DNA of 64,000 bases from Brachypodium distachyon (GCF_000005505.3 NC_016133.3:186001-250000), one strand, 5' to 3'. Shown: positions 12,201-22,640, counted from the stretch's first letter. Numbers and translations are program-made. Notes: generated from the letters alone by a model not told the origin.

Positions 12201-14961
12201 TAAGCCATACCTGTTGCTAAATTAATTGGCCGGTCGATCACGGCTTCATCTTTTGCGCAAAAATAAATGCTCATCCAAATTTTTGTCCGGAATTTTGCAC
12301 TGGAGTTTTGAACTCTTTGTCGAAAGTTTTAGAAGTTCTTTTAGAGAATTTTGAAGGTTCATCTAGAAAAACAAAGTCCGTTCCAAAATGTTAAAAGGTT
12401 CGTCTATAAAATTTAAAAGTTTCTCTAGAGATTTTGAAAGTTTGTCTATTTTCTAAAAGTTCTTTGGGAAAATTTGAAATGATTCTCTCATAAAGTTTTG
12501 AAAGTTAGTTTAGAAGTTTTTGAAAGTTCACCTAGAAAAACTTAAAAGTCCGTTCGAAAATGTTAAAAGATCTGTATAGAAAATTTAAAAGTTTGTCTAG
12601 AAATTTTTAAAGTTCATCTATTTATTTAATAGTTCTCTGGGCTCACGAGCTTCTCATAGAACTAAAAATTGAAATTTCTATGTCTAGATTTTAAAAGTTT
12701 GTAAAAAACTTTAGCCTTTAAAATTTTAATATCTGTCATGAAGGACATAAAAAGTTTGTTATAGGACTTTGAAAACCTCACCGATATGATTTGAAAGCGT
12801 GTAGCATTTTCGATTGAAAGTGGTGCCACCCGTGTAATCCTTGAAAACCAGTCTCCCAAAAAGGGAAAAAAAAACTAAATCCCAACAGCAGAACATTTCT
12901 GTAGTACAAAAGAAAGAAAAAAAGGAAAAAGAGAGGAAAGGCCCGACTAGGCCTGTTAGTCATTGGGCTGCCAGTCTGGTACGAGGCTGAGCGCGGTAGA
13001 GGCCGGGCGTCGGACGAGAGAGAGCGCGGGACAAGAAAGACAGACAAAAAGGGGAAATAGGAATGAAACGGAGCGTCACGCGGCAGATTTGCCAGTTCGG
13101 ACAGCTCCTGGTCGGAATCGACCGCCCAAACGCGCGTGGGCGGTCGTCCGCCGACTAGCTCCTTAATAGTTCCTCTATTCCATAAAGATTACCGTGGTTT
13201 TGAACTAGTTTTAGTTCAAAGACGCATCAATTTTTATGGAACGGGGAGTAGATAGGTATTCCTATATATAAATAAATGATATTTCCTACGTTCCATAATA
13301 GGAGTACAAGGATTTATAAACCTTTGTTAAAAAAGCTAGGTTTTGACCAAAAATACTCTATTAATTCATACTACATGACTTACAAGATATGAAATCACTG
13401 TTATATGTAAGTCTGAAAATGAATCCGGTAATACAAACATCATGACATATAAACAACATATTATTAAAGTGAAGGTTCAAGATTTTGATGATTTTTTTCG
13501 GTGAAATAGTTCAGTTTGACTGCTATCTGAGGCCAACACAAAAATAGCTCATGTAAACTTGCTTTATCCTAAAATCCAATATAAATATAGATGTCATTTT
13601 CCTTTTTATTTTGAGAACTGAGTAATTAAGTTGTGTAACTTGTGCTAGAGAAATTTATGTTCGGATACAATTTTTATTAAAGTTCTAAAACGGTGGGTAT
13701 CGAAGTTTCATAAAATACTAGAATATTTTTTTTAGTAAAGTATTTCTTGGTCAAATTTTGTTTTACCGAAACCTTATACTATAGCTAACATAATCAATTG
13801 ACCACCATTTTACTTGCTAGGAAGCTATGCACATGATAAACCTCCGATAAAACATAGACCCAGCTAGCTAATCAAAATAATAATTAAGGAACATACGTAT
13901 ACGGAGTTGATAAAATAATTCTTGGTTAAAGTCTTATTTAACAAAACCCTATATATCTAACCTGGGATATGTAAACAACATCGTTTTGTCATGGGTCATG
14001 TGCTTACATTCCAACATGCTCTCTCCTCTGGGAGTAGATGAGGCCCTTTTACTCTACTTTTCCGCTGCAGCTTCATGATACATTGTTGTCATGGTTTTGA
14101 ACATTATTTGTTTATGCTGGCCCAAGAGGTCATGCAAGTTTGTAAGTACAATTTAAGTTCTGGATGATACGATGTAATAAAGTACTTTTGACCTTTGTAT
14201 CTTGGTATTACATCTTGAACTGTGTGTGCTAGTGAGTCGATCCAGGGACTAGCACAAGTAAGCACAGACATCGAACCCTTGTGAAGGGGGATCGCTTCAA
14301 TATACGGAGCAGTATAAGATCTAGACAGTACTATATATAAAGATATGAATTCAATGTTGGAAATATACAATACTAACCCCGCTGTCTGGGAAAGGGTGAT
14401 GAATGTCAAAGACCAAAAGTCCTTCTTGCTCAGTTTAGAGACGAAGCCACCCAGAAGTACGACGGTAGTCCAAGTAAGCACCAGGAAACCTGAGCCCTTG
14501 ATGGCCATGGATAGGTAGCCCATAAACACACCATAGGTGTTGATATAATCAACCTCCTTCCATTCGCCGTCGGCAAGTAGTTTCTTGCGATCCGCCATTA
14601 ATTTCCCGCCCCCCTGAAGATTGAGTCAAGCTTGAGTCAATTAGGGTCAACCTCCAATGTGACTATTAATTAACCACCATCTTACAAACCGAAGAGTAGT
14701 CTAGTATGTATATGGATACACACGTACTCTCCGTTCCATATACAGGAGGCTAGTTTAGTTTTGTCGTAAGTCAAATCTAAAGAAAGGATTGAAGTTTCGA
14801 ATTTTGACATACATACCTTCTTACTTCCGGGTTAATTTTGACTTAGAATAAAACTAAAAAGCCCTTCTTCATGGAAAGGCTTATAGATGTTTATATACAT
14901 TAATTACCTTCTCCAAATCGTGCCCATGAAGTGGTTTCTGGGCCTTCCAGTGATCCGTCAT
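6291..14961 (-). CDS. BLE2-like membrane/ARM protein fused to two Ulp1-like protease domains, copy 1
   Basis: Ten minus-strand exons join in one frame of 1475 codons: 14908-14961, 14378-14613, 9405-11127, 8364-9259, 7998-8276, 7719-7893, 7241-7632, 6841-7155, 6570-6735, 6291-6482. All junctions are GT-AG. I start at 14961, the first ATG after the leader exon; 14598 is the fallback. Residues about 60-76 ([16 protein letters not shown]), 137-173 and 195-219 are membrane segments, followed by a helical ARM-like region to about 760. This resembles the grass BLE2 (brassinolide-enhanced) family, from memory. Two Ulp1/C48-like domains follow. Domain 1 has His near 1030 (YSHWITIAL), Asp near 1047 (TYFDC) and Cys near 1098 (ECGYYAC). 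Domain 2 has His near 1323 (YYHWITIAI), Asp near 1340 and Cys near 1388 (KCGYYAC). The tail is Lys-rich (KIKKKQE). A role in removing ubiquitin-like proteins at a membrane is inference. Confidence 0.75.
11600..11840. repeat. MITE-like insertion in intron of fusion gene
   Basis: The segment is bounded by AACTCCAGCGGGG at the left and CCCCGCTAGAGATGGCC at the right, an imperfect terminal inverted repeat common in small grass elements. It lies in the 3.2-kb intron between the second and third coding exons. Small antisense frames across it show no domain. The family was not named. Confidence 0.35.
12290..12790. repeat. degenerate AT-rich tandem array
   Basis: About 500 bases are built from variants of a unit of roughly 25-35 bases centred on GTTTGTCTAGAAATTTT and GAAAGTTCATCTAGAAAAA, all in one orientation, with no open frame. 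It sits in a large intron of the fusion gene and is repeated identically at 42839-43339. It looks like an old, decayed minisatellite. Confidence 0.5.
13169..13250. mobile_element. short Stowaway-like MITE
   Basis: An 82-base segment begins TTCCTCTATTCCATAAAGAT and ends TTTTTATGGAACGGGGAGTA. The ends are near-perfect inverted repeats of the CTCCNTTCCATAAA type found on Stowaway MITEs. It is intronic in the fusion gene and duplicated identically 30549 bases downstream. Confidence 0.5.
13988..14301. mobile_element. LTR-type fragment inside intron of fusion gene copy 1 only
   Basis: This 314-base piece is the reverse complement of about 54228-54530 and is absent from the matching place in copy 2. 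It contains GTGCTAGTGAGTCGATCCAG and ends in GGGGGATCGCTTCAA. It starts at the exact base where the perfect 14-kb identity between the two units stops. It carries no coding signal; a minus-strand frame running into it from the neighbouring exon is read-through. Its style is that of cereal LTR sequences, but the family is not identified. Confidence 0.45.
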
Positions 14962-15093
14962 TAATTCCCCGGGTCCCTTTAGAGTCAATCATATCCGACC
15001 GGTCAATTTTCAATGCGAATATATAAGTAATATAAGCATTTTACAAAATGAAAAGAAATGCGTACGCATATTTAGTATATGCATGGATAGTTA

Positions 15094-15420
15094 GGGCATG
15101 TACAATGGGCTGACGTCGACCTTTTCTTAACAATGCCACGTAGGATAATTGCTGACATGGAAGAGAGAGGAACGAAGAAAGAGATGGACATTCTCTTAAT
15201 TAAGAGATGATCTCTTCACAATAATGATAAGGCAATTTTCTCATTGTAGTAGATTTCACCTTTTCTTAACATTTATTTCATTAATTTTATTCATCCAAAC
15301 ATTAATTGTAATATATGTCACTAAGAGATGACTTATTGTATAACATGTTGCGTTGTCTTGTCTAAATGACATGTAACACATAAAAAAAAATAGGCTTATC
15401 AACCATTGTACATAAGAAAA
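15094..15420. mobile_element. MITE with GTACAATGG termini
   Basis: The segment starts GGGCATGTACAATGGG and ends AACCATTGTACATAAG, an inverted terminal pair. The interior is AT-rich with CTTTTCTTAACA repeated. It lies between the second exon and the leader exon of the fusion gene. The unit-2 copy at 45634-45970 differs by point changes and a short insertion. No coding capacity was seen. Confidence 0.45.
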
Positions 15421-15807
15421 GGCATCAGCAATAGTGGAGTTTAGGATCGACGAGAAAATAATACATACAATAGGATGTGTGCTATAAATGACATGTTAGC
15501 ATTAAATGCGGTGATGTACAATGGTGACTAGGTAGACTCTTAGCTGACTACACTTAGTCGATTCTTGCCTTAAGAGTCTGGCTTTTTACAAAAAGTCAGT
15601 TCTATTCTCTCTCATATTTCTCTTTTCCTCCGCATCTGCAAATAGGAGTCGACGTCTAAGAGCCTTTGCGGATACCTTTGTACTACTCCAAACTACTTCT
15701 AGCTAGACCATGCATTAATATATAGAGTCCGCGCTGGTATCGTGTGCAAGAAAAATTAAAGAAGAAGCTATAGTAGAGAAAAATGCATATGGATTAACTG
15801 ATCTCAC

Positions 15808-16060
15808 CTGGCCAGAAGACGTGTGCTGTTTGCTCAAACTGTTGCCAAAGAGGAGCTAGCTCGAGTGATTTTTTGGACGGAACGAGAGAGGCAGGGCAGG
15901 AATCTAGGCTAGCTAGCTAGCTCTATAAGTAGTATCAGACGACCTAGATCTCGTCGGGCGCGGAAGAAATTAACTAAGGGACATGGGAATGTCGTCGGAC
16001 ATTTAATTCGTGGAAAAAGGAAGTGTGCTACGTACGTGTAGCGCGTGCCCAGCCCATACT
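15808..16060 (-). promoter_or_regulatory. leader exon and upstream promoter module of fusion gene copy 1
   Basis: On the minus strand a leader exon ends ...CTTCTGGCCAG with donor GTGAGATCAG at 15807. It has no ATG, so the first start codon falls in the next exon at 14961. The exon and about 100 bases upstream (GACGAGATCTAGGTCGTCTGA) closely match the plus-strand module at 20540-20663 in front of the single-domain Ulp1 gene. The transcription start is not defined and no strong TATA element is visible. The exon call rests on conservation of the leader and its donor between two divergent genes. Confidence 0.5.
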
Positions 16061-16099
16061 TATATGCGTATGCTTATTTTATGTGTAGACTGTAGGGCG

Positions 16100-16905
16100 T
16101 CAGAAAATACTTGAGCATATGTCGCCAGCCTTTTCAGCTCAGCACGGAGAATCATACATAAAATAACACGCCATCTAGGGCTCGCCGGACGCTTTACAGT
16201 CAGCTAGCTAGCTGGTAGCGAGCATAGGGACGCTTTACAGAAAATACTTTCTGACTGATGCACGCGTCCATGCATTGCTGAGCGTGCAATTAACATTCCA
16301 CTATGAGCAATGCGTGGAAGCTGCCGGACGGATGGACCATGCATGCTTATCACTGTGGTACGTATTTGAGCCGTTTCTGCCCAAGTTGAGGGAGAGAGAT
16401 TTCTGGCTAATATAAAACACATTTTAACATAGTAATTTGTGATCGAAGCTTTGTCTTAATGAAAACTAATATGCCTTCTTTCAAGGAACGGAGGAAGTAT
16501 AGGCTAGCTGCGTGTTGGTTCAGAAATCAAGGTCACTTTCACCTCTGTGTCCAGCAGCGGAGCCAACCAATTTGTGAAGCCTGGCCAAAGTCTAAACGCT
16601 CCTTTCTAAGTTAACATGTGCCAATAAATTTGTACTAATTTAAGCATCACATCTACTTTAGTCTACATTGTCTTAAGAAGGAATTCAACTGGGAGCCTGG
16701 GCAACGCTGCCTGGGGTGGCCGGGCAGTGGCTCCGCTCATGTCTGTGTCCAAACGGGAAAGTCTAGGGCTTTCCCCCTGCATAGAACCCAAATGATGGAG
16801 CAGGAGAAGCTAGTACATGAGCCGACGAACGAATCTATGAGCGTTTACCAGCAGCGGCGGAATCAGCAAGCGGAGAAGGGGAGAGGGACCTTAAATCCTT
16901 AAGGC
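16100..16905. other. intergenic, end of diverged paralogy with unit 2
   Basis: Similarity to unit 2 ends near 16229, within TGGTAGCGAGCATAGGG. The rest has short frames without domains and a retro- or MITE-like passage at 16540-16740. No gene is supported. Confidence 0.3.
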
Positions 16906-16910
16906 CTCAT

Positions 16911-17189
16911 TGGGTTGTGGCATTAACTGCAGGGATTGAGAGGGATCGGAGGGAATTTGACCTAAAATCTCATCAATCCCTCTCAATCCCCACCGGGAAG
17001 GGAGTAACCGAACTGGGCCTAACGTGTTTACTGAGGTTTAGGGAAGGGGGATGAGAGTTTAATCCCAATTCTCTTTCCCTCTCCCGCAATTATTAGGTTC
17101 CACCCACGGAATAGAAATTGGGAAGTCTCACAACCTAATTTCCTTTTGCCCTTCCCCTCTAAACTCCCAATATGCCAACCAAACAATAG
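16911..17189. mobile_element. MITE-like element
   Basis: The ends TGGGTTGTGGCAT and ATGCCAACCAAACAA form an imperfect inverted pair of the kind seen on Tourist/Harbinger-type or hAT-type MITEs of grasses. The interior repeats GGGATTGAGAGGGAT and its complement. There is no coding capacity. Confidence 0.4.
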
Positions 17190-17689
17190 ATTAAATTTTT
17201 TATCTCCTTTAATTCTCATTCCCTGTCTTTAATTACTCACAAAACGAGCTGTATAGTCAACTTAATCCCCCTAATAACGAATCAATCCAGTTTCTGACAA
17301 ATCCCGATCTGCAGCATGACTTGTCGTTATCTTGCCAATCGAGAGAAAAAGAGGAGGCCATGAGAGTGAGGGAACGGGTGGGATCAATCGATGGAGGGCC
17401 AGGAAAGTGAGGAAGACGATGACGCAACCTGGATGATCTCACCTCGCAGCTTGGCGTAGGATTTAGCGATGGTTTCTCCGATTCAGTTGGGTTAATTCCT
17501 CACGTATATATCTTATAAAAATACGGTGTGTGTGTGACTATATCTTGGTCGCCTGATTTTTAAGCAAAAGACTTAAGTCTAAGTTGACAAATCAGAGATT
17601 AAGTTAGCTTAAGTCACCTTTCTTAGGTCCTCAGTGTACAATTTTTTTTTTATCTAATCGAATGACGGCAATCGACTGTCGTGGCCCTA

Positions 17690-18145
17690 AAAAAAATCCA
17701 TCCACGAAAGAATCTATGGGGCCGAAAAATATCTATATCCACCGGGTATCTATGGAGATCCATGGATACCCAATTACACATTTTGATAACCTAAAGTAAG
17801 AGGGTTCGAGAGATGCAGATCGGGGGTGAATCAGAGGAGGGGTGGCTTCTCGTGATGAATGGGACAGAGGAACAGAGGGAGAGAGTTAGGGTTAGGGTTG
17901 CGGAGTAACTATTTATATGATTCATATGGTTAAATAATGGACCCACATATCAATAATTTATTTATTTAAATACTGGGTATCCATGAATATTCATGGATCA
18001 ATGGGTGCTATCCACACCTGCTCCGCGAGCTGGCGGATATCCACATGTGGATATCCATGTAATAAGATCGCACTCCATACCGCGATCCATGCATGAGCTG
18101 GATATCCATGAATATCTGTTTCCGAGTATCCATTGTGATCACCTT
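17690..18145. repeat. GGATATCCATG-rich palindromic stretch
   Basis: The words TGGATATCCATG, CATGAATATTCATGG and GGATATCCACATGTGG recur at least eight times in about 450 bases, giving many overlapping inverted repeats on both strands. It is probably a foldback or MITE relic. No coding frame is credible here. Confidence 0.35.
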
Positions 18146-18317
18146 GAATGGCAACTTTGGGAGACCCCAACTGCATGCCAACTCTGGGAGGTTTTTCCGC
18201 TCGATCGTGTGCCTACGCGCAAGAAAAATGAAGGAAGAAGCTAGAGAAAAATGGATAACTAGATATATCATGGGGAAATAAGAGGGAAAGAGGCGGGCCG
18301 GCCAGCGAGCAAGCGGA

Positions 18318-18412
18318 GAGCAACTCCCACGAGGTTTCGCATCCTTATGGTCAATGGCGGCCGGCGAAGTGAGCCAGCTAGCAAGTGCAGGGCAACTCCC
18401 ACGAGGCTTCCC
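18318..18412 (+). repeat. two copies of the GCAACTCCCACGAGG motif
   Basis: Copies lie at 18318-18340 and 18390-18412. Further single copies lie at 19901-19922 and 20374-20395, and three inverted copies lie in unit 2 at 46729-46926. In two cases (18390 and 20374) the motif is followed by CTGTAGCTAC and then ACTGGAA(A)GCGCG, so a longer block has been copied. All copies occur in the promoter-proximal region of this gene cluster. Whether it is regulatory or a fragment of a mobile repeat cannot be told here. Confidence 0.5.
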
Positions 18413-18901
18413 TGTAGCTACACATGACTGGAAGCGCGTCTGGCGAGCTTTTTTTAGCTGAAAAGGCTAGCGACATAATAAACGTTTGATGTTTTCTAAG
18501 GAAATTAATGATTTTGCAGAAAAGCCCCTCCATTCCTCCATCCTTCTCCATGTAATATATGCATGTTTCTTCTCTTTTCAATAAAGTTGGTCAAATCTAA
18601 AAAAAACCGACTGTTAATGGGTATTCATATGGGTATACCGTTAGAGCTGATTTTTTTTGGCAAAATAACCATATTAATGGTTTTTGGTATCTATTCGAAA
18701 TATAAGTATGCCATGCATTGAAGACTTTCTCATTTTTTTATTTTTTTTAAGACCGCGGAATTGATGGTCTATACGTACGTTGTATTTGCATATCATATTT
18801 GTTTGGTATTTGACGGTAGTCTTAGCTAGCTAGAGTAGTATTTCTTCATTTTTATAAGATTATTAATTATTCATACAGAACGACTGACCCCTGATTGACT
18901 C

Positions 18902-18985
18902 GTCAGGGGAGGGGCGGCTGGCCGGGGAATCAACGGTGAGTCGCCGGAAACTAGTACTTCGTAACGGCGATTTGGAGGAGGTGCG
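18902..18985 (+). pseudogene. decayed copy of the family's 5' LEK-type exon
   Basis: The sequence TGACTCGTCAGGGG, then CCGGGGAATCAACGG, then GGCGATTTGGAGGAG with a GTGCGT donor parallels the exon that starts the single-domain Ulp1 gene (20869-20940). The start codon is missing (ACGG in place of ATGG). It looks like a dead first exon. An inverted copy lies near 51980-52075. Confidence 0.4.
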
Positions 18986-20563
18986 TAGATTATATCAAAA
19001 CACATACGCATTACCATCTACAAGTTCATTAGCAATCAAATCAAAGATACTGTCCATATATAAGGCTGCATAGACCAACCAAGATGGAATAATTTAAACG
19101 TTAATATACTGTTGCAACCTTTAAAAATCTAAATGGTTGTTGATTTAAGCACTCGTAATCCCACAGAGAACCCATCAAACAACTCCCTTCTGTAGATGGG
19201 GTATCAAACCAACAGAAATTCTTTTTACTAAACATGGCATGTTGAAACAGTAAGCAAAAAGACACCAGCAGATGGTTGCAGGTTTCATATGATATGGCTA
19301 GAATTATGCCAAACTTTGACCAAAAATTTCATTGGTAATATGAGATTATTGCGGCACAAAAGATATATTGTTGGATTCGTATTGAATTATTCTTTTTCTA
19401 ATGATATAATTTTTATATACATATACTAAATGTAATTTGAATAATTGTTGGTTAAAACGTGGCACTAACTTCAATCAATATAGCAGCCTTATAAATCTAA
19501 ACGGAGCGAGTAAGAGACTTGCATCGAGAGAAACCCAGAACAACTATTTTTATTAATTGAAAAAATTTATGCCACTCCCAAAGTGCGAAATCACATGATC
19601 TACGTACAACACTCGTACGCATCCTGCAAACGCGTCGGCAGCGCATCGACACCCCTTTTTTTTCTTCCAGCCGGACTATTCCGCCCCTTTCCGTCCACTC
19701 AAACGGAAATAGCCAGTTCTTACAAGAACAGCAGGAGAGAGGGGAAAGCGGGTTGACTGATTGGGAACCACAGTAGCTACAGTGGGAAACCGATCGAGAC
19801 CAGATAGCCAGAAAGCACGCGGCGAGCAGGCCAATTAAGTGAACGAGCAGCTAAAGGAGGAGAGCTGCTAGCTTTCCTACGGGGAGCAGCTAAAGGAGGA
19901 GAGCAACTCCCACGAGACTTCCCTGTGCTCGCTACCTATCAGGTTTTTATTTATTTATTTATTTGCGAGAACTCGTTACCTACCTAACGCCGACGGATCC
20001 ATGTCGCCGGCAGAAAGCTAAGGTTTCGTGGGGTGTGTGGTATAGTAGGGTGGGGAAACGGGGTCGATTCGGTCCCATTAAAAAGGACCGGAGGTGGTTT
20101 GTTGGATCGCTGCCGGATGGCTTCGGGAATAAGAAAAGGGTTGATGCGTTCTACCCTGAGCGGACGAGCGGACCGCGCGGCGCTCCGTTTTTCTGTCCGT
20201 GGGATGAAGTCTGACGCAGAATGCGTCTTCACGGACCAAAAAACGGACGTGGAAACAAATACGTCATCCTGCTGGACCGTGTTTTTGTCCGTTTAGACCT
20301 GAACGAACTACGCCGGTCCAGATGGATCGCCCCGCCAGAGTTGGCCTAACAACCGGCCGGCTCCATCGATGGAGAGCAACTCCCACGAGGCTTCCACCAA
20401 GCTGCTGTAGCTACCTGACTGGAAAGCGCGCGTCTCCACATGCTTTAAGTATTTTCTGACGCTCTGTCTATCTACATATAATAAGCGTACGCATAGTATA
20501 TGGGCACGCGCTATACATGCACACTATAGCTAGCTAGCCTGACGAGATCTAGGCCGTCTGATA

Positions 20564-20663
20564 GTATATAAGCGTACGCATATATAGTATGGCCTCTCCT
20601 CGTTAGATCACTCTAGCTCCTCCTTGGCAACACTTTGAGCAAGAGCACACTTCTTCTGGCCAG
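20564..20663 (+). promoter_or_regulatory. TATA element and leader exon of single-domain Ulp1-like gene
   Basis: TATATAAG at 20565-20572 is a good TATA candidate. About 90 bases downstream the leader ends at 20663 (CTTCTTCTGGCCAG) with donor GTGAGAGATCAG. The intron runs to the acceptor CTCTTCAG at 20868, and the coding exon opens 15 bases later at 20884. Both leader and donor match the module upstream of the fusion gene (15808 onward, minus strand). Confidence 0.55.
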
Positions 20664-20883
20664 GTGAGAGATCAGTTAATTAATTAATCCATATGCAATT
20701 TTCTCTAAGTACTGTCGATTAATGCATGGTCTAGCTAGTATTAGTTTGGAGTAGCACTAAGTATCCATGCATATAACTACTTAAGTATTTCCTTTCATTT
20801 TGTAAGCTGCTTATTTACTTATTCGCATTGATACTAAATTGACTGGTTCAGATCGAGTGACTCTTCAGGGGCCCGGGGAATTA

Positions 20884-22189
20884 ATGGCGCCCTGGTGGAC
20901 GAATCTCAAGAAACTGTTTCGTGAGCACGACTTAGAGAAGGTAATGTATATCGACATCTTATGGAGTGTACAGTAGTACTCGCTCGATCCTTTCCCTAAA
21001 GAAGGGCATTTTAGTTTTATTCTAAAAACTAAACAAGCCTCGTGTGTATAGAATGGAGAGTACGTCCCTGGAGAGCCGTTCCTAACAGAATATGAGCTCA
21101 AGAATGTAAGTCCACGTTGCCGGGATCTACATTCTTACTATCTGCAAGTGTTCCAACGTCAACAGGGTATAAATCTGTCCATCGAGCACCACCACTTCCA
21201 TCATAGTGATGGTGCTCTTAGCATCACGGTGCCTTGGTCGGATTTGTGGAATTTATACAACCTCAAGGAGCTCAACGCCTCGCTTATGAGATGCTGGACA
21301 TTGTAAGTATTGAGAATATTTGTCATTAGTTCAAACTACTTGCCGCTAAATAAAGCATCAAATTAACACATTTGTTTTCTTTCACTAGGCACCTCATCAA
21401 AATTTTCGAGGAAGAAGAATTTCCAATTGGGTTCATGGACCCACATTGGATGTCTGGTCAATCAATTGAGGCCGATCGGAATAAGAGCAGGAATTATGTG
21501 GCCGATGCACTGGCGGCACATACTCAACGGGGGAAAGAGATGATAATTGTTGCATACTACAGTGTTGAGTACGATCATTGTATCATGATCGCTATTTTTC
21601 CGTCCGAGAACAGTGTTAGTTACCTTGATTCCACGCAGGGTAACAACTGGAGCAATGTGGCGGAGTTCATAGATGAGTAAGTTACTCCGTACAATTCAAC
21701 TTCTCTTCTTAAGTTTGTTCGCTTGCTAAACCCCTTCAAACATTCCAACTCCTGGCAATTAATTCTGTCAAAAATAACGTAGGGCATGGTCTCTCGCTCG
21801 TGATAAGAAAGGATTGGAATCCGGAAACCCCAAACTGTCCCACGACTTCGAGGGCATGTGTCTCCGAAAACAGGTATTGGTGGAATGTGGTTTCTCTGTA
21901 TGCCATAAGATGTTGTCATTTGTCGAAAATATATTCGCTGAAGAAAAGATCACCAAGGTAAAGCTCTAATATTAGTTCTTAATTATTTTAGTTCATTTTC
22001 GCATAAAATCCTAGTCTCTCTGATTGTCTGATTAATTTTGACGACAAGACGATGTTGGTGGAGTGCGACATGAAGAAGATTAGGAACCAATTATGTGACT
22101 TCCTCATGGAAGAATTGGATGCCAGCAGTTCAGAACTCGTCACATCGAAGCTTGAAGAGTGTAGTCTCGCGTCCTCAATGAGCGAATAG
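20884..22189 (+). CDS. single-domain Ulp1-like (C48) cysteine protease homologue
   Basis: Five exons (20884-20940, 21052-21302, 21389-21676, 21783-21957, 22049-22189) join in one frame of 303 codons plus stop, all GT-AG. The start is the first ATG after the leader acceptor. Residues about 20-270 match the Ulp1-like domains of the neighbouring fusion gene: [20 protein letters not shown], then GFMDPHWMSGQSIE. His is near 166 (EYDHCIMIAI), Asp near 183 (SYLDS) and Cys near 234 (ECGFSVC). The Trp that normally follows the His is Cys here, which may weaken activity. Intron phases (2, 2, 0) equal those of the fusion-gene modules. The tail (SELVTSKLEECSLAS) resembles the linker before domain 1 of the fusion protein. 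A deSUMOylase or deubiquitinase-like role is a family inference only. Confidence 0.68.
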
Positions 22190-22199
22190 GATGGCGCAC

Positions 22200-22640
22200 C
22201 AACAGCCTGGCACGAGGCTCCGCGGAAGCGTTCTTTCCTATAAGGGGATCTCTATGTGGTGCCTTCTGTTGCAAATAAAATTGTACGTCGCGGCCCAGCT
22301 GGTGTGATGCTGCCGCGGCAGCATGCATTTCGTTGTTTTTTGTTTCCTGCATTTCAATTTCTGCCATGGTTGTTATGCGGCGGATCTTTTACTTTCACGA
22401 GAGCACGAATGTTGTGTGTGCCGTGCATGTAGAACTCGATTGCTCGCACGATTCGCCGTGGGATGGCACGGCCAGTCCGGATCGTGAGACGGGTTCTCTT
22501 GCTTATGAATAAATGAGAAACAACCCTCAAATGCAGCTAACAGTTCGCTGCGCCAAAACTCTCTTGTGTCCACTGTGAATCGCGCTGAGTTTTCTGTGTG
22601 AGTTCGCGAATTGGAGCTAACGAGTGTTATCAGAGCCACG
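22200..22640 (+). mobile_element. LTR-end relic with primer-site-like sequence
   Basis: TGTTATCAGAGCC at 22625-22637 is one base away from the standard initiator-tRNA primer site TGGTATCAGAGCC and follows a stretch that could be an LTR end. No retroelement protein follows. The opposite-strand 75-codon frame (22140-22367) overlaps the last exon of the Ulp1-like gene and has no recognisable domain. An inverted copy lies at about 50478-50930. Confidence 0.35.

Noticed and set aside
11187..12203. frames of 170 and 206 codons on opposite strands in the intron
   Set aside because: They overlap a MITE-like insertion, share no recognised domain and lie within the spliced intron of the fusion gene.
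14104..14598. 164-codon minus-strand frame as an independent gene
   Set aside because: Its first 73 codons are an exon of the fusion gene with a good GT donor at 14377. The remainder reads through the intron into the LTR-type fragment, and copy 2 differs completely there.
17880..17905. GTTAGGGTTAGGGTT as telomeric repeat
   Set aside because: Only two to three units, at a position without other subtelomeric signs; short runs of this kind are common in plant leaders.
22140..22367. 75-codon minus-strand frame starting MAEIEMQETKNNE
   Set aside because: Overlaps the terminal exon of the Ulp1-like gene in antisense and has no domain. Its conservation in the inverted copy follows from the segmental duplication.
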